From Chaetomium olivaceum (taxonomy: Eukaryota; Ascomycota; Sordariomycetes; Sordariales; Chaetomiaceae), in contig JAYWVB010000047.1 of the NCBI GenBank assembly GCA_039881045.1, positions 62,001 through 126,000 on the forward strand: 64,000 bases of DNA. The letters run 5' to 3'. Shown here piece by piece: positions 21,667 through 34,338 of the stretch. Positions within the stretch are counted from its first letter, which is position 1; each line of letters starts with the position of its first letter. The notes beneath the pieces are model-generated. The model made no database searches. It saw only the letters and a program-made list of their open reading frames with translations, and was not told the DNA's origin. A program made the translations under genes and the position numbers.

Positions 21667-23276
21667 ATGGAGGAAACAAGCGAGCCCGTTGCGCAAGCAC
21701 CACAGAACAATGTTCTGAACCCCGCCCCCACCACAACCGAAACAGCAACCATTGCTCCCACAGCATCCTCGCCATCCACAGCGACACCGGCTACCACACC
21801 TTCGAAACCTATCCATTCACTCGTCATAGATGCCAACGCTATCATCAACAACGACCCAACCGTCTCGACTCTTCTCGCTCAAGCCGACGAACTTTATACC
21901 ATCCCCGCTGTGGTGACAGAGAGTGCGCCGACCACGCTCTTACTCGACCCGTGCCCCTCTTTGTTAACTGAAGATTAGTCCGCGACGCGGCGACAAGATC
22001 TCGATTCGAGACCACGCTATCCCCTTTTCTCAAACTCCGGAACCCCCGACCCGAGTCCGTCCAATTCGTCACCAACTTTGCGCGGAAGACTGGCGACCTC
22101 CAGGTGCTGTCGAAACCCGATATTCATCTTCTTGCCCTGACGTACGACTTAGAGGTTGAGCGAAATGGTGGCGATGTACGTTATTCTAGACCGGTTGTTC
22201 GACTATGTGTATTTAACAAAGCGGTTTTAGTGGCGGTTGAGGCGGGAGCCGAACCAGAAAAGCGTGAATGGGAAGCCTCCGGGGAAAGCCGAGGATGGGG
22301 CTGTTGACGCCGGATCAACTGAAAAAGGAACCTCGACAAATGCTGAACCATCAGCTGAAGTACCAGAGGCGACCAAGGGCCAGGATGATGCTACGGATGA
22401 TGTTGTAGAAGACCCTGCTCCCTCCGACGAACCAACAACCGAGGCGGTTATCGAGCAACTACAGGAGCTTGAGTTGAATTTACCTGGGACCGAAGACGGC
22501 ACCGCTGAAGTCGCTGAGGAGTCGTCAGAAGACGACGGCGATGGTGAATGGATAAGTAGGTTTGCTCCCAGTCAACACCTGCAAGTACAATAGCTGACCC
22601 GATAATCACAGCACCAAGCAACATCAAAAAGTACCAGGCTAGGGAAAACGCACACACGGCCCCACAAACCGCACAACGTGTGCTCCAAGCAGCCTTGATC
22701 ACCGGAGATATGGCCATGCGGAACGTCGCTCTGAGGATAAACTTGAAGTAAGTACACACCTTCCCAGATGAGCAAGAACCTGCTGACAGCCTTAGCCTGT
22801 TGGATACGGGTCTGTCCCGCATCACGTACCTCAAGACTTGGGTCCTGCGATGCCACGGTTGCTTCAAAATATGCCGGGACATGTCCAAGCAGTTCTGCCC
22901 GTCATGCGGACAGCCTACTTTGACGCGGGTCTCATGTAGCACGGATTCCGGCGGCAACTTCACGCTGCACCTCAAGAAAAACTTTCAGTACAACAACCGG
23001 GGCAACGTGTTTAGCATTCCTAAGCCGACCCATGGTTCAGCGAGCGGAAAAAGCAATGCCAAAGGAGGCGGCAAGAACGGGTGGGGCAAGGAGTTGATCT
23101 TCGCCGAAGACCAGAAGGAGTACACTAAAAAGTTGGACGAGGAGCGCCGGCTGAAGACCCGGGATATCATGGACCAGGACTACCTACCTAGCATCCTAGG
23201 CGGTTCTCGAACCTCAGGAGGCGGTAGGATCAAGGTCGGCGCAGGGCGTAATGTTAACGCCAAGAAGAGGAAGTGA
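21667..23276 (+). CDS. NOB1: 20S pre-rRNA D-site endonuclease Nob1
   Basis: Nob1 cleaves 20S pre-rRNA at site D to make mature 18S rRNA during late 40S subunit maturation. Five exons fit without error: 21667-21922, 21979-22175, 22231-22555, 22612-22747 and 22796-23276 (464 residues). The PIN domain has HSLVIDANAIINND, then RDAATRSRFETTLSPFL, FVTNFARKTGD and VLSKPDIHLLALTYDLE, giving the acidic active-site residues. A long acidic linker follows. The zinc ribbon is CHGCFKICRDMSKQFCPSCG, and the tail is the conserved NNRGNVFSIPKP region ending in KKRK. All introns are 48-56 bp. It is transcribed divergently from the HET gene and convergently to NOP10. It is one of the clearest intact genes in the window. 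Confidence 0.96.
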
Positions 23277-23720
23277 TGGCAGGGTACGGATAGAAGCCCA
23301 AGATACCCCAGAAATGTCGAGAATCGGCGCACAATTATGTGTCAATGCAATTATTGTATTCTTGCTTGACGAAACAAGCATGTCAAGACCAAATAACGCC
23401 ATGAAGTGTAAATCCCCTGATCCAGTCAACGCCAACCCATTTTCGCACCCATATCTGAGTCGGATGTACGTGCAGCCTCCTCATACCACCGCCATCGGCT
23501 CCAGAGTTTTCACCAGCCGGCGATTTCCATGATTCGCCATGCCCAAGGGCGCAAATACATGCCGAAGTGGCCGACGCCCTCCGCAAAGTTCATCTCGTCG
23601 GATTCGATCGGTGTTCCGACTAACGACCAACATAGGTGGATCGCATCGTCACTGTGGTCGTTTTAGAAGCGGCCCTCCCAGCCAGCCCGTCGTCCAACCT
23701 CGAGAGGTATCACCACGCAT

Positions 23721-23968
23721 CTATTCTGCCCCAGGTATTAGTCTCGGCCGCGCCATAACAAGCGTGAGGGGTAGTAAGTAAAGGACTCACTCTTCTGCGC
23801 CAGCAGGACGGCGAACCTCTTGCGGACCGCAATGCGGTGCCGCGACCACTTGTCGTCGGGGGAGAAGCGCGCCGGGTGCGCCGACTTGGTCACCTGCCCG
23901 TCCATGACCTTCTTTAGGGTGTAGCGCCGGACGGTGCCGTTGCTCTCGGGGAGGTACATCAGATGCAT
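23721..23968 (-). CDS. NOP10: H/ACA snoRNP subunit Nop10
   Basis: Nop10 is a small core protein of H/ACA snoRNPs, which pseudouridylate rRNA together with Cbf5, Nhp2 and Gar1 in the nucleolus. The start at 23968 gives MHLMYLPESNG, followed by RRYTLKKV, TKSAHPARFSPDDKWSRHRI and KKRF-like RKRFAVLL, which match the family end to end. Exon 1 is 23968-23791 and a 65-bp intron leads to a 5-nt last exon 23725-23721 (AATAG), giving 60 residues, the usual length. The reading frame is open upstream for another 128 codons (to an ATG at 24352) and encodes ten consecutive His there. I regard this as leader sequence. The 3' end is 445 bp from the NOB1 stop, on the opposite strand. Confidence 0.95.
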
Positions 23969-24007
23969 GCTTGCGGTTGGAGGGGTTGTGCTCGTCGACG
24001 GGGTGGT

Positions 24008-24050
24008 GTCGGTGTTGGTGTGGTGGTGGTGGTGGTGGTGATGGTGGTGC
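24008..24050. repeat. GGT/CAC trinucleotide microsatellite in the NOP10 leader
   Basis: A GTGGTGGTGG... run on the plus strand, read as consecutive His codons on the minus strand immediately 5' of the NOP10 coding region. Confidence 0.85.
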
Positions 24051-24499
24051 TGCGTGCGTGGTTGAATCGAAGTCTGCTTGGGACTGTTTGCATGGAAATT
24101 TTTCGCCAATTGAGGATGGAAGGGTCGGCTCCACAGATCGGATGGTAAAGTGGGGCTATTTGGAGAGAGGAGTGGGTCGGTCTGCTTGGCACCTGCATGG
24201 CAAGCACCCACATTTGCAGCTCTTCTCATCTCAGCTACGTCAACCACATCTTCAACTTCCGTGTTTGCAGGAAAAGTATCATGTTGATAAAACGGCCTAC
24301 TAACCGAAATACACCCCGAAAATACAGCATGAAGCAGAAAACAAAACGTCATAATAATCGTGTCACATCACCAAACCAATACCCCCCTTGAACCCCCCAT
24401 CACGACAAGCAGCAAGAAAAGCCAGCCAACAACCGCCTGCGTGCAAACGCCCGCGAACAAACGACCAGAAAAAAATCCAACCAACCAACCTCCTCCAAT

Positions 24500-26673
24500 C
24501 TACTCCAACCCACCACCACCACCACCACCACCACCACCACCACCACCACCACCAACACCACCCTCCTCACCCCCCTCCTCCCCCTCCACCCTCTCACCCT
24601 CCGCAGGCACACTCACACTCACGCTCACACTCGCAACCTGCACGCCGACCTCGCCGTCCTGCACCGGCGTCCTGGCGCGCGACGACAGCACGGGGCTCGA
24701 CGCGCCCACGCTCGACCCGCCGGCGCTGGTCAGCGGCGGCGTCGACAGGGGCGAGAAGGGGTTCGGCGCCGCCGGCATCGGGCCCGGCGAGTCGGGGAAC
24801 CAGCTCACGGGCCGCGAGCCCGACAATGGCATCGGCGGCGGCATGGGCATGGACATGGGCATTGGCATGGGCGGCATGGCCATGCGTGGTGGTGGTGGTT
24901 GGGGTGGGCGAAGCGAAAGGGAGCGGAGTGAGCGTGCGGGGAGGGCATGCCCAAGTTGAAGCCCGCGTGGTCGCTGCTGTTGGGACGGCTGCCGCTGAAC
25001 GAGCCCTGGCTGCCGTACACGATGTTGTTATTGCTGTTGTTGTTGTTGTTGGTGAGGCTGTTGCTGTTGGGGTGGTAGGGGTGGGGGCCAAAGTACGCCG
25101 AAGCGGTGGGCGGCGCGGGGCGCGTCGACGCGCAGAAGACGCAGGGCGGGTGGTAGGGCACGCCGGCGTACCAGACAACGGGCTTGCGGCAGGGCAGGTA
25201 GCGCGGGTGGTGGACGCAGGGCGGCGTGCCCGTCGCGCGGCAGTTGAGGCAGTTGGCCGGCGTGGGCGGGTCGGTGGTCCGAGACGTCGGGAGCCCGCTG
25301 GTCAGCATCGGGTACACGGGCATGGGCGGCCGCGGCTGGAAGGGGCTGCCGGTGGCCGGGCCCGTCGGGTACGGGGCGGGGAAGGGCGGCAACGACGGTC
25401 CGAACATGCCCGGGCGGTGGTACGCTGATACGCCCGGTGTGGTGGGGTGTACGACTCGGGCGGGTAGGGGGGAAGGGCGTGTCGTCGAAGTTGGTCGGGG
25501 TGTAGCGCGGGACAACGCGGATGCGGACGCTGGGGGAGCGGCTGGGGAGCGGGGACGCGCGCGGGCTGGAGGACCGGTACGGGGGAGGGCTGTCGCTGCG
25601 AGAGTAGCGGACCGAGGGTTGCGGCGAATCGTAGCGGTTCTGCCAGCTGCGGTACGAGGGCGGTGAAACGGACCGTGTTCGGGCTCGACGTGACAGCGAT
25701 CGCTCGCGATACGATGGCGACCGGGCCCGATATGACGGGGACGGAGCTCGGAATGACGGCGACAAAGTGCGCCTCTTTTGGCGAAGGGCATCTCGTCGCT
25801 CACGTTCCTCGCGTGCTCTCCGGCGTCTATCTTCAGTGTCGCAGCGCAGCCAGGGGTTGGAGGTCGGAGAGAAGGTGGCGAGGCAATCCTGACCATCGGG
25901 AATAACCTTGGTCTCAGCGCCTCGGATGAGCACGGTATACAGCAAGTGCTCTTGGGGTTTGGGGTTCTTCCAAAACCGGACCTTGTGCCGCTTCACTTCC
26001 GTGAAGTCGGTTTCGGCGAATCGGTCCTGCAACTGCTCCCGCAGCGCAACGACCGTCCAGGTTCGCGTCCGATAACGGTTTGATGTCGCCTTGCCCTTAT
26101 CAAAAAGGAGGTCCGTCACAGTCTTCCTGGCGTCCGCTGGCATACCACGACATTTCTCGTCGAGGTACTGTTCGTAAGTCTTGCCCTTCCCACGGAACGG
26201 TCGCGTGGCCCAGAACCGCTTGTGTTCCGCCCTGAAACTCTCAATGGCGTTCAGGTGCATATCTGCCAATTCTGATTGCACAGATGGTTGGCGCCTCAGC
26301 TCGGTGCGGCCAGCCACCTCCTCGAAGTCCTGAGACGTAATCCCGAGTACTTTGCGGCCATATTGTGCCTCCCGCTTGCCCGGATAGTAATAAACGTTCC
26401 ATGCTTCGTAGACGGGCTTACCCTGCTCTCCCCTCTTCAGGCGACTACAAGCGCAGCCGGCGTCAGCAAGCTGATGTCATCAATGCATAGGCAGACTAGA
26501 GGGAACACTCACAATAAGGGCGGCTGGTCTCCTCCCTCTGGCGGCTGGAAGTAATCGTAGGACAAGGTAGAGCAGCTGGAGATACTCTCGGCATCGCTGT
26601 AGACGGTCCAGTCGTCGACATCCACACTATCATTACCCCGCAGGGGCCGTCTTCCCCGATCCGTGGGGATCAT
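24500..26673 (-). CDS. Hypothetical protein: conserved N-terminal domain, Arg/Ser region and Cys-rich region
   Basis: I do not recognise a named family. Exon 1 is 26673-26513 (start MIPTDRGRR), followed by a 68-bp intron and an exon from 26444. The N-terminal part (YEAWNVYYYPGKREAQYGRKVLG, ERFA..FTEVKRHKVRFWKN, LLYTVLIRGAETKVI) looks like a folded domain. It is followed by an SR-like tract of repeated SPSYRxRSPSYRxRS. Near 25460 the frame shifts at a C6 run. The new frame carries a Cys/His-rich region (CLNCRATG, CVHHPRYLPC, CVFC), a poly-Asn stretch and PSPHAHSAP. A second shift in a CAC run near 24890 leads to the third segment, ending in poly-Gly at 24500. The two shifts compensate, and the overall length fits the phase. 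RNA-related function is only a guess from the Arg/Ser tract. Confidence 0.6.
24514..24560. repeat. CCA trinucleotide microsatellite
   Basis: About fifteen CCA units in tandem. On the minus strand they encode the poly-Gly C terminus of the neighbouring predicted gene. Confidence 0.9.
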
Positions 26674-29600
26674 GATGCAGATAGGTTCAATGACGAGGGG
26701 CCAAGGGCATTGGGCGAAGAGCAGTTACGATTGACAGTCGTGTGAGAAAGCAAATAAGATGACAGACAAGCGAGGGGTGCGTTGGGGCCGTTATAACTCG
26801 CAAGTGGGATGCGGAGGGGGGCTCGGGGGGCATTGGAACACAGGGAGGGGCACAGGCAGAGCAGGACAGGCCAGGGCGCCCTCTCGCGGTCCACAAGGCT
26901 GGAGAGGGTCACATTTCGGAGCAGGAAGGGTGACATGCATCAAAGGAACACCCTCTTGTTGGCCAGAAAGGGCTCCGGCAAAGCGGGTGGACTATCTGCC
27001 GATCTACAAGGCAGCTCGGGGTCCGGTTTGCTGCCTGGGCAATGAGTGCGCAATCGTGTTGATTGGGAACATGACCCGCAGGAGCACGAGAAAGATGGTC
27101 TCTCATTGGAGCGACAGCCCTGGATGCGAGGCCTCGACCACGCTCAGGGCTTGCTCCTGCAGCGGCAGCGGCCGACGGAAACGGGGTGCAGACTGGAAGT
27201 TGGGGTGCTGCGCATTCTTTGCGCCGTGCAGGTTGGCGAGGTCGCTCTGCCTGGCTAGCCTGGAGAGGTTTAGTGGCATGTTTCCCTGTGGAACATGCGG
27301 CGCAGCTTCAGTGAGGCGGTGCTCTCCGGCCACAGTCCGGGTCAGCATTGGCCGAGGCCTCCGGGCTCAACCATTCCGGAAGACGGGACGAACGGTCGAC
27401 TCGGCGTCGCCATCTTAAACTCGAACACCATCTCATTGTGAGACAAGGAGTTCCGTGCCATTCCGCTTTCGACCCTTTCCGGCCCCTTTCAGCCCTTGAT
27501 TCTCGGTCATCAAGCAGATGACTGGCAACGGGCCCGGTTCTTGTCCAATACCCGACCAACAGGATATTTGTTGGGATGAAGCAGCCAAACTAAATGGCGA
27601 AACTTTCAGGTCAACGTATCGTTTTCTACTTTTCTGGAGAAAAAGGAGGGCCCGGAACTCTGTTGTCGGGCCAGTGTTGACATTCCCAGTGGTATCCTTC
27701 GAGCGCGTTGGTGCTTGGCGAAGCGCAATGTGCTTACTGGACCTCAAGAGTCAATGTTGCTGCCGGCGACCCGCTTCTCGAGATCGGGTCATGTATGTAC
27801 ATACCTACCTATGTATTGCATATACCGAGATTGGAAGCACCAAAGTAGTGGAAACTTGGAGGAAAAGTTACAGACTGCTTCGCCAATTGCAATATATTGA
27901 TGGCCTCCAGCTTTCCGGGCATTCCCTCGCTGCTCACCACCCCGCACTTGGCAAGGTATGTACATACATGTAGCATTTATTCAACAGCGACAGATGCGCA
28001 CCTCGGTATGTAGCTACATGTAGCTACGTAAGTAGGAAATGGCAATCTGCCACTATGGACACTCAATCAGTTGCACCTCCCGTCATGTTAGTCAATTTCC
28101 AATCGTACACTCCCGCCGGCATAAGTGAACATAGGAGACGGCGATGAATTGAGGAGCCGTGACTTGATGGTTGACAATTTGTCCTGCGCGCCTGCTGGTC
28201 CGCGCGGCTTCACCTTCTTGACCCACTCATTCAATCAGTCGTCCCGCATGAGCTGGGCACAGGCGCTAATTTTGACCGACTTTCCCTGTTTGGAACGAGG
28301 CAAGAGCGGGCGTTCGACCTACATGAACGTCGGCCTGCTCGCCACCCAATCATGGGCCTTGAAGAGACCGCAAAAGCAAGACGGGGGTGACCGTTCTGGC
28401 CTCGACAACCCCCCCTCCTTCTCGAGTTCTGCCCGGGGTCCAGGTCGGGGAAACGCAAAACCGGCGCGATTGAGCATCTTTCCCAGGTTGACAATTCGCC
28501 CAACAATTCCGATTTTGCTTTTGTCGTAACTGCAACACGGTCAACAACCCGCCCCCATTGCCAAACTGACTACCTTGCCTACCTACACAGTACCTTGGTT
28601 AGGAGCCCGCAAGTCAGGAGTCAGCCATCAGCACGCGAGTGTAGAGCCCTGATTCAGCTCCCGCCCATGGCGCGCCAGCCTCGTCGCAAAGTGCCTCAAT
28701 AGCCGCTGTGATGTAACGCCCTCCTTCCAAACTCGGTGTCACGACCGTGGCGCATTGCAGCGAGGCTCTACACTCGGCGACCTGATTGGACTATTGCTTC
28801 AACTTCTCCCTCGAGCTGAGCTCATATTCTTCAATGAGACCAGATCGTTGACCAGAAGTGGCTACCTATTCCAAGTCAACAATTTGCCCGGGAAAGAATA
28901 GCCTGTTAAGTGATAGCATGGGACATGGAGCTGAGAGCAAAGCGTGGCAGTGCAAATGTGTTCATTTGTATAAGTAAAATATGTTCGGTCTTCAACTCTC
29001 TTGTTCTGAACTTTCGGGACCTTTCTCCCCCCAGAGCTTCCCGCTTTGCTTTCGCCGCCGGCCACAGAACCCTCCGAGTCGCCACCCCTGAATCCCGCAT
29101 CAGCAGTTGGATTACGAGACTCACGGATCAGGATGGCGCCAATACCGGGCAATCGCCGCATTTCTGTTTTCAGCAACCAACTCGCGGGCTAACCTCCGCG
29201 GCATTTCGCCGCTGGTCAAGGTCGCCGGGTTCTGTACGCCCGTCCCGACTCCATCCATAAGATATTACGGAGCACCTACCAGATGCCACATTGGCTTTGG
29301 TCCCACCGCCACTGACGCGTTCCGACCTGTCCCAGAGAGCTCCAATGGCATTCGGCGGCCTCCCCGTATCATCCGCGTCCCCGCATCCTCATCACATAGT
29401 CCATAGCGACGATGACCTACTGACCTACTAGTCGGTCAGCACTCCCCTTCCGCCGGCATCCAACATTGCCAATCCGATATGTCCTGGCACCAATCGTGGC
29501 CAACCGCCAGCATAGTCCTCGGTCAACCCTAAGTCACCATGACATCCACCTAGAAGCCGTCAGAAGGCAACCGCATCGTCGGACCTTGGGCATACAGGGG

Positions 29601-30021
29601 GCTACCGCTCCCTTTCCGCCTTCAAACCATAGCCAATGGCGTGTGGTGATCGATGCCCCTCTCACGCTCAGTTCATGGCGGGACCAGCACGATGTCTTCC
29701 CCGGGGCCCAATCTTGATCAATCACAGTCCACGCACGAGGAACCTAAATTCGAACTTGTGTCCGATTTTGGGAAATGGATTTTGTTGCGGGGCCACCAAG
29801 CCCGTGTGCTCCCGGAAGGTCCTCGACCTAGCAGTCCGGTCGTTTGTCCAGGACGTGATCTTGTCCTGTCGTCGCTGCGACATAACGTTTCCGATGAGGG
29901 ACCATTTCGATGCCCGACATGGAGTATAAGGAAGGGCCTTACAGCCTGGACTTCGCCACATTCTTCCAACCTCAAACTATCAGACGATATTTGATGAACA
30001 CCGTGCTGACAACCACCGACA
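26674..30021. other. Divergent intergenic region without supported genes
   Basis: About 3.3 kb lies between two divergently transcribed genes. Open frames here lack domain, codon or splice support. ATGTAC/TACATG-type short repeats occur at 27790-27830 and 27955-28035. It probably contains both promoters and long 5' UTRs. Confidence 0.6.
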
Positions 30022-32262
30022 ATGACTCTCGACATGGACGCTTTATATCATTCCCATGCTTCTCCTCTCCCGTTCGATTGCAATGATTTCCCACCTGCTC
30101 CGCCACCACCGTACCGTCCGTACGTGCTTCCCAACTCGCCCCTTCCATCTACATACCCGCACCACATTCCTCAGTAAGTCTTCCCGCTGTTCACCAAGCA
30201 CACTTGGATCTAAGAGGACGCTAGGCCTCGTGATCTTGGAGAGTGCGTCCACAACATGCGTTTGTGCGAAAAGCGCTATGCCCGCCTCGAGGCTCTGATG
30301 GCCAACCTCGAGCGGTGCCAATGCCGCTGTGGACAAAGCACCTGGAGCAGGCTGACCAAGTCCTTCTTCGGCAGTCTCAGGGAACAAGCAGCATCCCTCA
30401 GGTCACGACGGACCAGATTCCAGAGGCCGTCCCAGTCGGAGCCTAAACCGCCGCCTCGCGAATCGCTTTGCAAGACTCACCCGTCTATGCGAACGGAATA
30501 TTCAGCATCCCCGCCCAACCAGGGGCCGACTGAACTCGCAAATTCCACCTTCATTCCCGTTGAACTGGAAAACCCCATCTCCATTTTCGAGCTGAACGGG
30601 TCGTCCATGTCCGGCGGCCGTTTCAATGGGGTGTCGGGGCAGGCACCGGCTGGTGTTCAAGCGTCTTCCTTTTCGTATTCCCAGGGGCCCGAATATAACC
30701 CCGCTTCGCACGAGCTCGCCGATTCCAGCAGTACAGGCCAGCCGCACATGACACCCAGCCGAGGTCAAAGTTACCCTCCCAGCTTCTATCAGCCTCTTGA
30801 TCTGGGCCTCGCATCAAATCCTCAGACTATGGCACGATATAGTCATACCCCGGTAACCCCCAGGACCTTCCCAAACCTGAGCACATCTACGATGTCTTAC
30901 CAGGGCAGCGGCTTCTTCCCCACGCCTCACTCCTCCATTTCCAGCGCAGCCTCCTCCTTGGGCAACGGAACGCCTACCAGTGCCGCTGGTGCTCCGGTGT
31001 ACGCACCGGAAACTACATCCTCTCCCTTGGAGTACGGATCGGAGCGTACACCGTGGAACGCGTCCCAACAGACGCCGCAGCACCCGAGTGCCTACATGGC
31101 GGAACTTCCGGGAAACAATCCCATGCCGGAGTTGGGAACGCCAGATTGGACCCAACCACAAGCCCACAATCAAGTCGCGGAAATGGACGGCGGTGTGTCA
31201 TTCATCAGCCCGCTCTCCCTTTCGCCTCCGCCGCCCATTCGACCACCCCAGTTGCCCGCGAACGCCAGCATGGAGCCGACTTTTGATAGCTGGGAATATT
31301 CGCCAACGATGGCTATGAACACCCATCCAACCGTAATCTCAAACCCTTCATACGACCAAGACTACCAGCCGCAGGCTTCCGCCTCTCGTCCCGGACCACA
31401 GCCGTTCATGAACCAGAGCCGGGAACACTCGTACAACTCCGGCACCGCGACCACCCACAGCTTCTCCACGCGTGATGACTACGCCTCCATGGCACCAACA
31501 CCCCAGCACTTCAACAGCGACCCAACGCCTCCCACCTTCCAGCCCCCTCCCCGTCAATCCACAAACCCAGCAACCATAACCACCTCGCCCCAAACCCCCA
31601 ACAACCCAACACCACCACCACCGCGAGGCCCCGGACGCCAACGCCAGCGCCGCTCCACCACCGCACAACGCAACCACCACAACCAACCCCCAAACCAGCA
31701 CCCCCAGTACCACCAAGAAGAAAACCCCCAAGAATCGACCCAATTCCACTGCGCACCCTGCAACTTCCGCCCGCGCGGCCCCGGCCAGAAGCACAAGATG
31801 CACCGGCACGAGCAGACGGACGGCCACCGGGACAACACGGGCCAGGAGCGCGGGGTGCGGTTCAGCTGTGGCCTGTGTGGCGTGTCGTATAGCAGGGAGG
31901 ACAACCTCAAGAAACATGTCAAGGGGCTGCACCCCGGTTGGGGAGAAGATGGTGCGGCGGCGGCGGTGGTGGTGGTGGTGGCGGGTGCTCGGGGTCGCGG
32001 TGGGGAGCGCGGGCAGGGTGGGGAGCAGGGGCTGGGGGGGGAGCAGGGGCTGGGGGAGTTGGTGTTGGTGCAGCGTGGGGGTGGGGGTGGAGAGCAGAGT
32101 GGGCAGGGTGGGCAAAATGGACAGGGTGGGCAGGGTGGACGAAGGCGTGGTGGTGGTGGCGGTGGTGCTGGTGGGAGGGGGAAGCGGGGCGGGAGGAGGA
32201 AGAAGGCGCCGGCTGCGGGTGCGGGTGCGGGTGCTGATGGGCGAACAGGGGCTGGGTTCTGA
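30022..32262 (+). CDS. C2H2 zinc-finger protein with long disordered N terminus
   Basis: Exon 1 (30022-30173, MTLDMDALYHSHASP...) joins exon 2 (30225-32262) across a 51-bp GTAAGT...CTAG intron, giving 729 residues with no frame error. Residues about 70-520 are Ser/Pro/Gln/Asn-rich and disordered, as in fungal transcription factors. Two C2H2 fingers lie at about residues 565-620: CAPCNFRPRGPGQKHKMHRH and CGLCGVSYSREDNLKKHVKGLH. The second is canonical and the first has unusual spacing. The C terminus is a Gly/Arg/Gln low-complexity tail ending in RGKRGGRRKKAP, a likely nuclear-localisation signal. A DNA-binding regulator is the best reading; the target is unknown. The start at 30022 rather than the internal ATG at 30256 is supported by the intron and frame. 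Confidence 0.75.
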
Positions 32263-34338
32263 TTTTGTTGGGATCGGGGATTGGGAAGTGGTGGGTATGA
32301 GGATGAGGATGGGGATGAGGATCAGGGGTCTGTTCTAGGGACCGACTGAGGAGATATGCGTTTTTCTTCCTGTGAAAGTGTTCATCTGGGCTTTTTTCTT
32401 TGGATACGCGTTCAAAAACGGTTGGTTTACGGGCTAGGGACGAAAGCTAATGATGATATCGGCATTCACTGGACACGGATGATAATGATAGGAAACCTGA
32501 GGCGCAGTGCGCTTTTAGGCTTCATTTAGGTACGCTTGGATTTCAGGCTGTGCTTCAGCGGTTTCTAGCTAATTTCTTTCGGTACTATAATGAGTAATTG
32601 TTAACTCAGAATTCTCAGTCGCTTGCTCTCTTGTGTTTGTACTGTCAAAGTGAAGTTACCGACCCTCCAGGCGAACACCGAAGTTCCGTCATCTGAGGTT
32701 GACCACTTCGGCATTGGAATCAATCACCGCATTCCCAACAAAAATTTCATCCCCGCCGGCTCCCAACTCCCCCCTTCCTTTCACTTGGCCACATGCCCCG
32801 CTGGTTTCGTGTTTGTTAATCCTGCTTCCTTGTTTGCACTACTTCGCTTCCTCTTCCGCCCCGTTTTGCCCGGTGCACCCACCGCATGACAGGTTGGTCC
32901 CGGAAGGTAACGGTTGGGTTGACCTTGGGCATCAACCTCACACCGTTCCCTTGTTGTGGCTTACGGTGAGGCCCACCAACCAACGACCGAAGGCGACAGC
33001 TCGTTCCAAACGCATTTTGCACCTCCGGTACCTTGCATATGGTTCGCATGTTGGGCGCGCACCATCCTGCGAACCATTTCAGGTGCAGGCCGCTGCATGT
33101 CTCAGTCGCTCGGTGTTATCAGATGCAGGTGTCAGGGCATGCTAGGCTGGTGTTGGATGGACATGGATGCAAGTGGATGTTTTGGGGTAGTTCATCGGTC
33201 TCGGGTGCACTTCCCGGGAAGAGCCAAGGCCGGGGACGGGCACGATCAGGTTTTCTTCAGCTGGCTTGGGTGCTCGGATTCGCGCGCCCCTTGATGCATG
33301 ACTTCGGGGGACAACAAGCCATCGATCGCAATGCCCACCAAAAAGAGGAAGGTCGTGAATCTGACAAAGCCATAACAATTTGCTCAATTGGTCTGACTGT
33401 GCTTCCTAACCCAACTAATTTACCTACGTAACTTACCTATCCAAACTTCACAAGAAGTTGAAGGTTTGGCGTGTCCAAGCTGGTTGTCTCCGGTTTAGCC
33501 GGGCAATCGTGCCAAGTGCCAGCGCATCACAGAAAACCAGCAATTGTTTCCCGGAAGTCCAAATAAACTTGGCATTTCCAGACCAAGACGATGCCAAGAG
33601 GCGATGGTTCCTGGCAATCCGTCATCAAGCACACTGATTGGTTCATTATTCCTGTCAGTTCCCTCATCGGGCAAGTGAAAAGAAATCGCGTTCAAATCTC
33701 GGGTTCCCAAAATAACCTCTTGGCGAGACGTCAACCAGGTGGTCGAGTGGCGGACAAAACGCGCCGTCTCCATCATTGTTAAGCGCCGAGTGGACCGCGC
33801 TTCATCGACCGTCGCTTGTCGCACGAATCGATCCCTCAGGCCATCCACTCCAGCGCGAGCATGGCATAATTGACCCACGGCCGGCGGTTGGTCAAACAGC
33901 GGACCAGAGTGCAACATTATCTGGGCCACTCTGAACGAATCGGTTCAGTAAGCCAGGGTTGAAACGCAACCGCGATACGCCAGATTGAAGATGGAGTTGC
34001 AAACATGGACCATGAATGTTAATCTTCGAAACACAACTTACGCAAGCTACGTAACCCCCAGTGAGCGCAGTTGGTGAGGACAATGAGCCGCCTAGGTATT
34101 TAGCAGTGGTCGACTCCCAGGAAGTAGAAGGGCTTTTTCCCAACCATCGCATTGTCTGTCTATTGTCGCCAACTCGGGGTTGCATTGTTTCCTTTGTGTC
34201 TCGTTTCCTATCATTTATTCCATCCCTTCGGTCACGGCGTTATCACGGCTCCTTTGTGTGCATTGTTTCTTTGTTGCTGGTCAACAACTTAAGAACGGTC
34301 CTTCATTCAGCATCAGAACACAAAATTATTTCGACAAG
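32263..34338. other. Intergenic region without supported genes
   Basis: I see no open frame here with domain or splice support. The first part is the 3' region of the zinc-finger gene. The last 300 bp, which are pyrimidine-rich with TTTCATTCC-type stretches, are the likely promoter and leader of the Fig1-like gene. Confidence 0.55.

Noticed and set aside
24388..25428. Long plus-strand frame with poly-His and Arg/Ala-rich sequence
   Set aside because: It is antisense to the SR/Cys-rich gene and its composition follows from the CCA repeat and high GC.
26759..27418. 219-residue plus-strand ORF
   Set aside because: No domain, biased Gly/Arg composition, and it overlaps the promoter side of the minus-strand gene.
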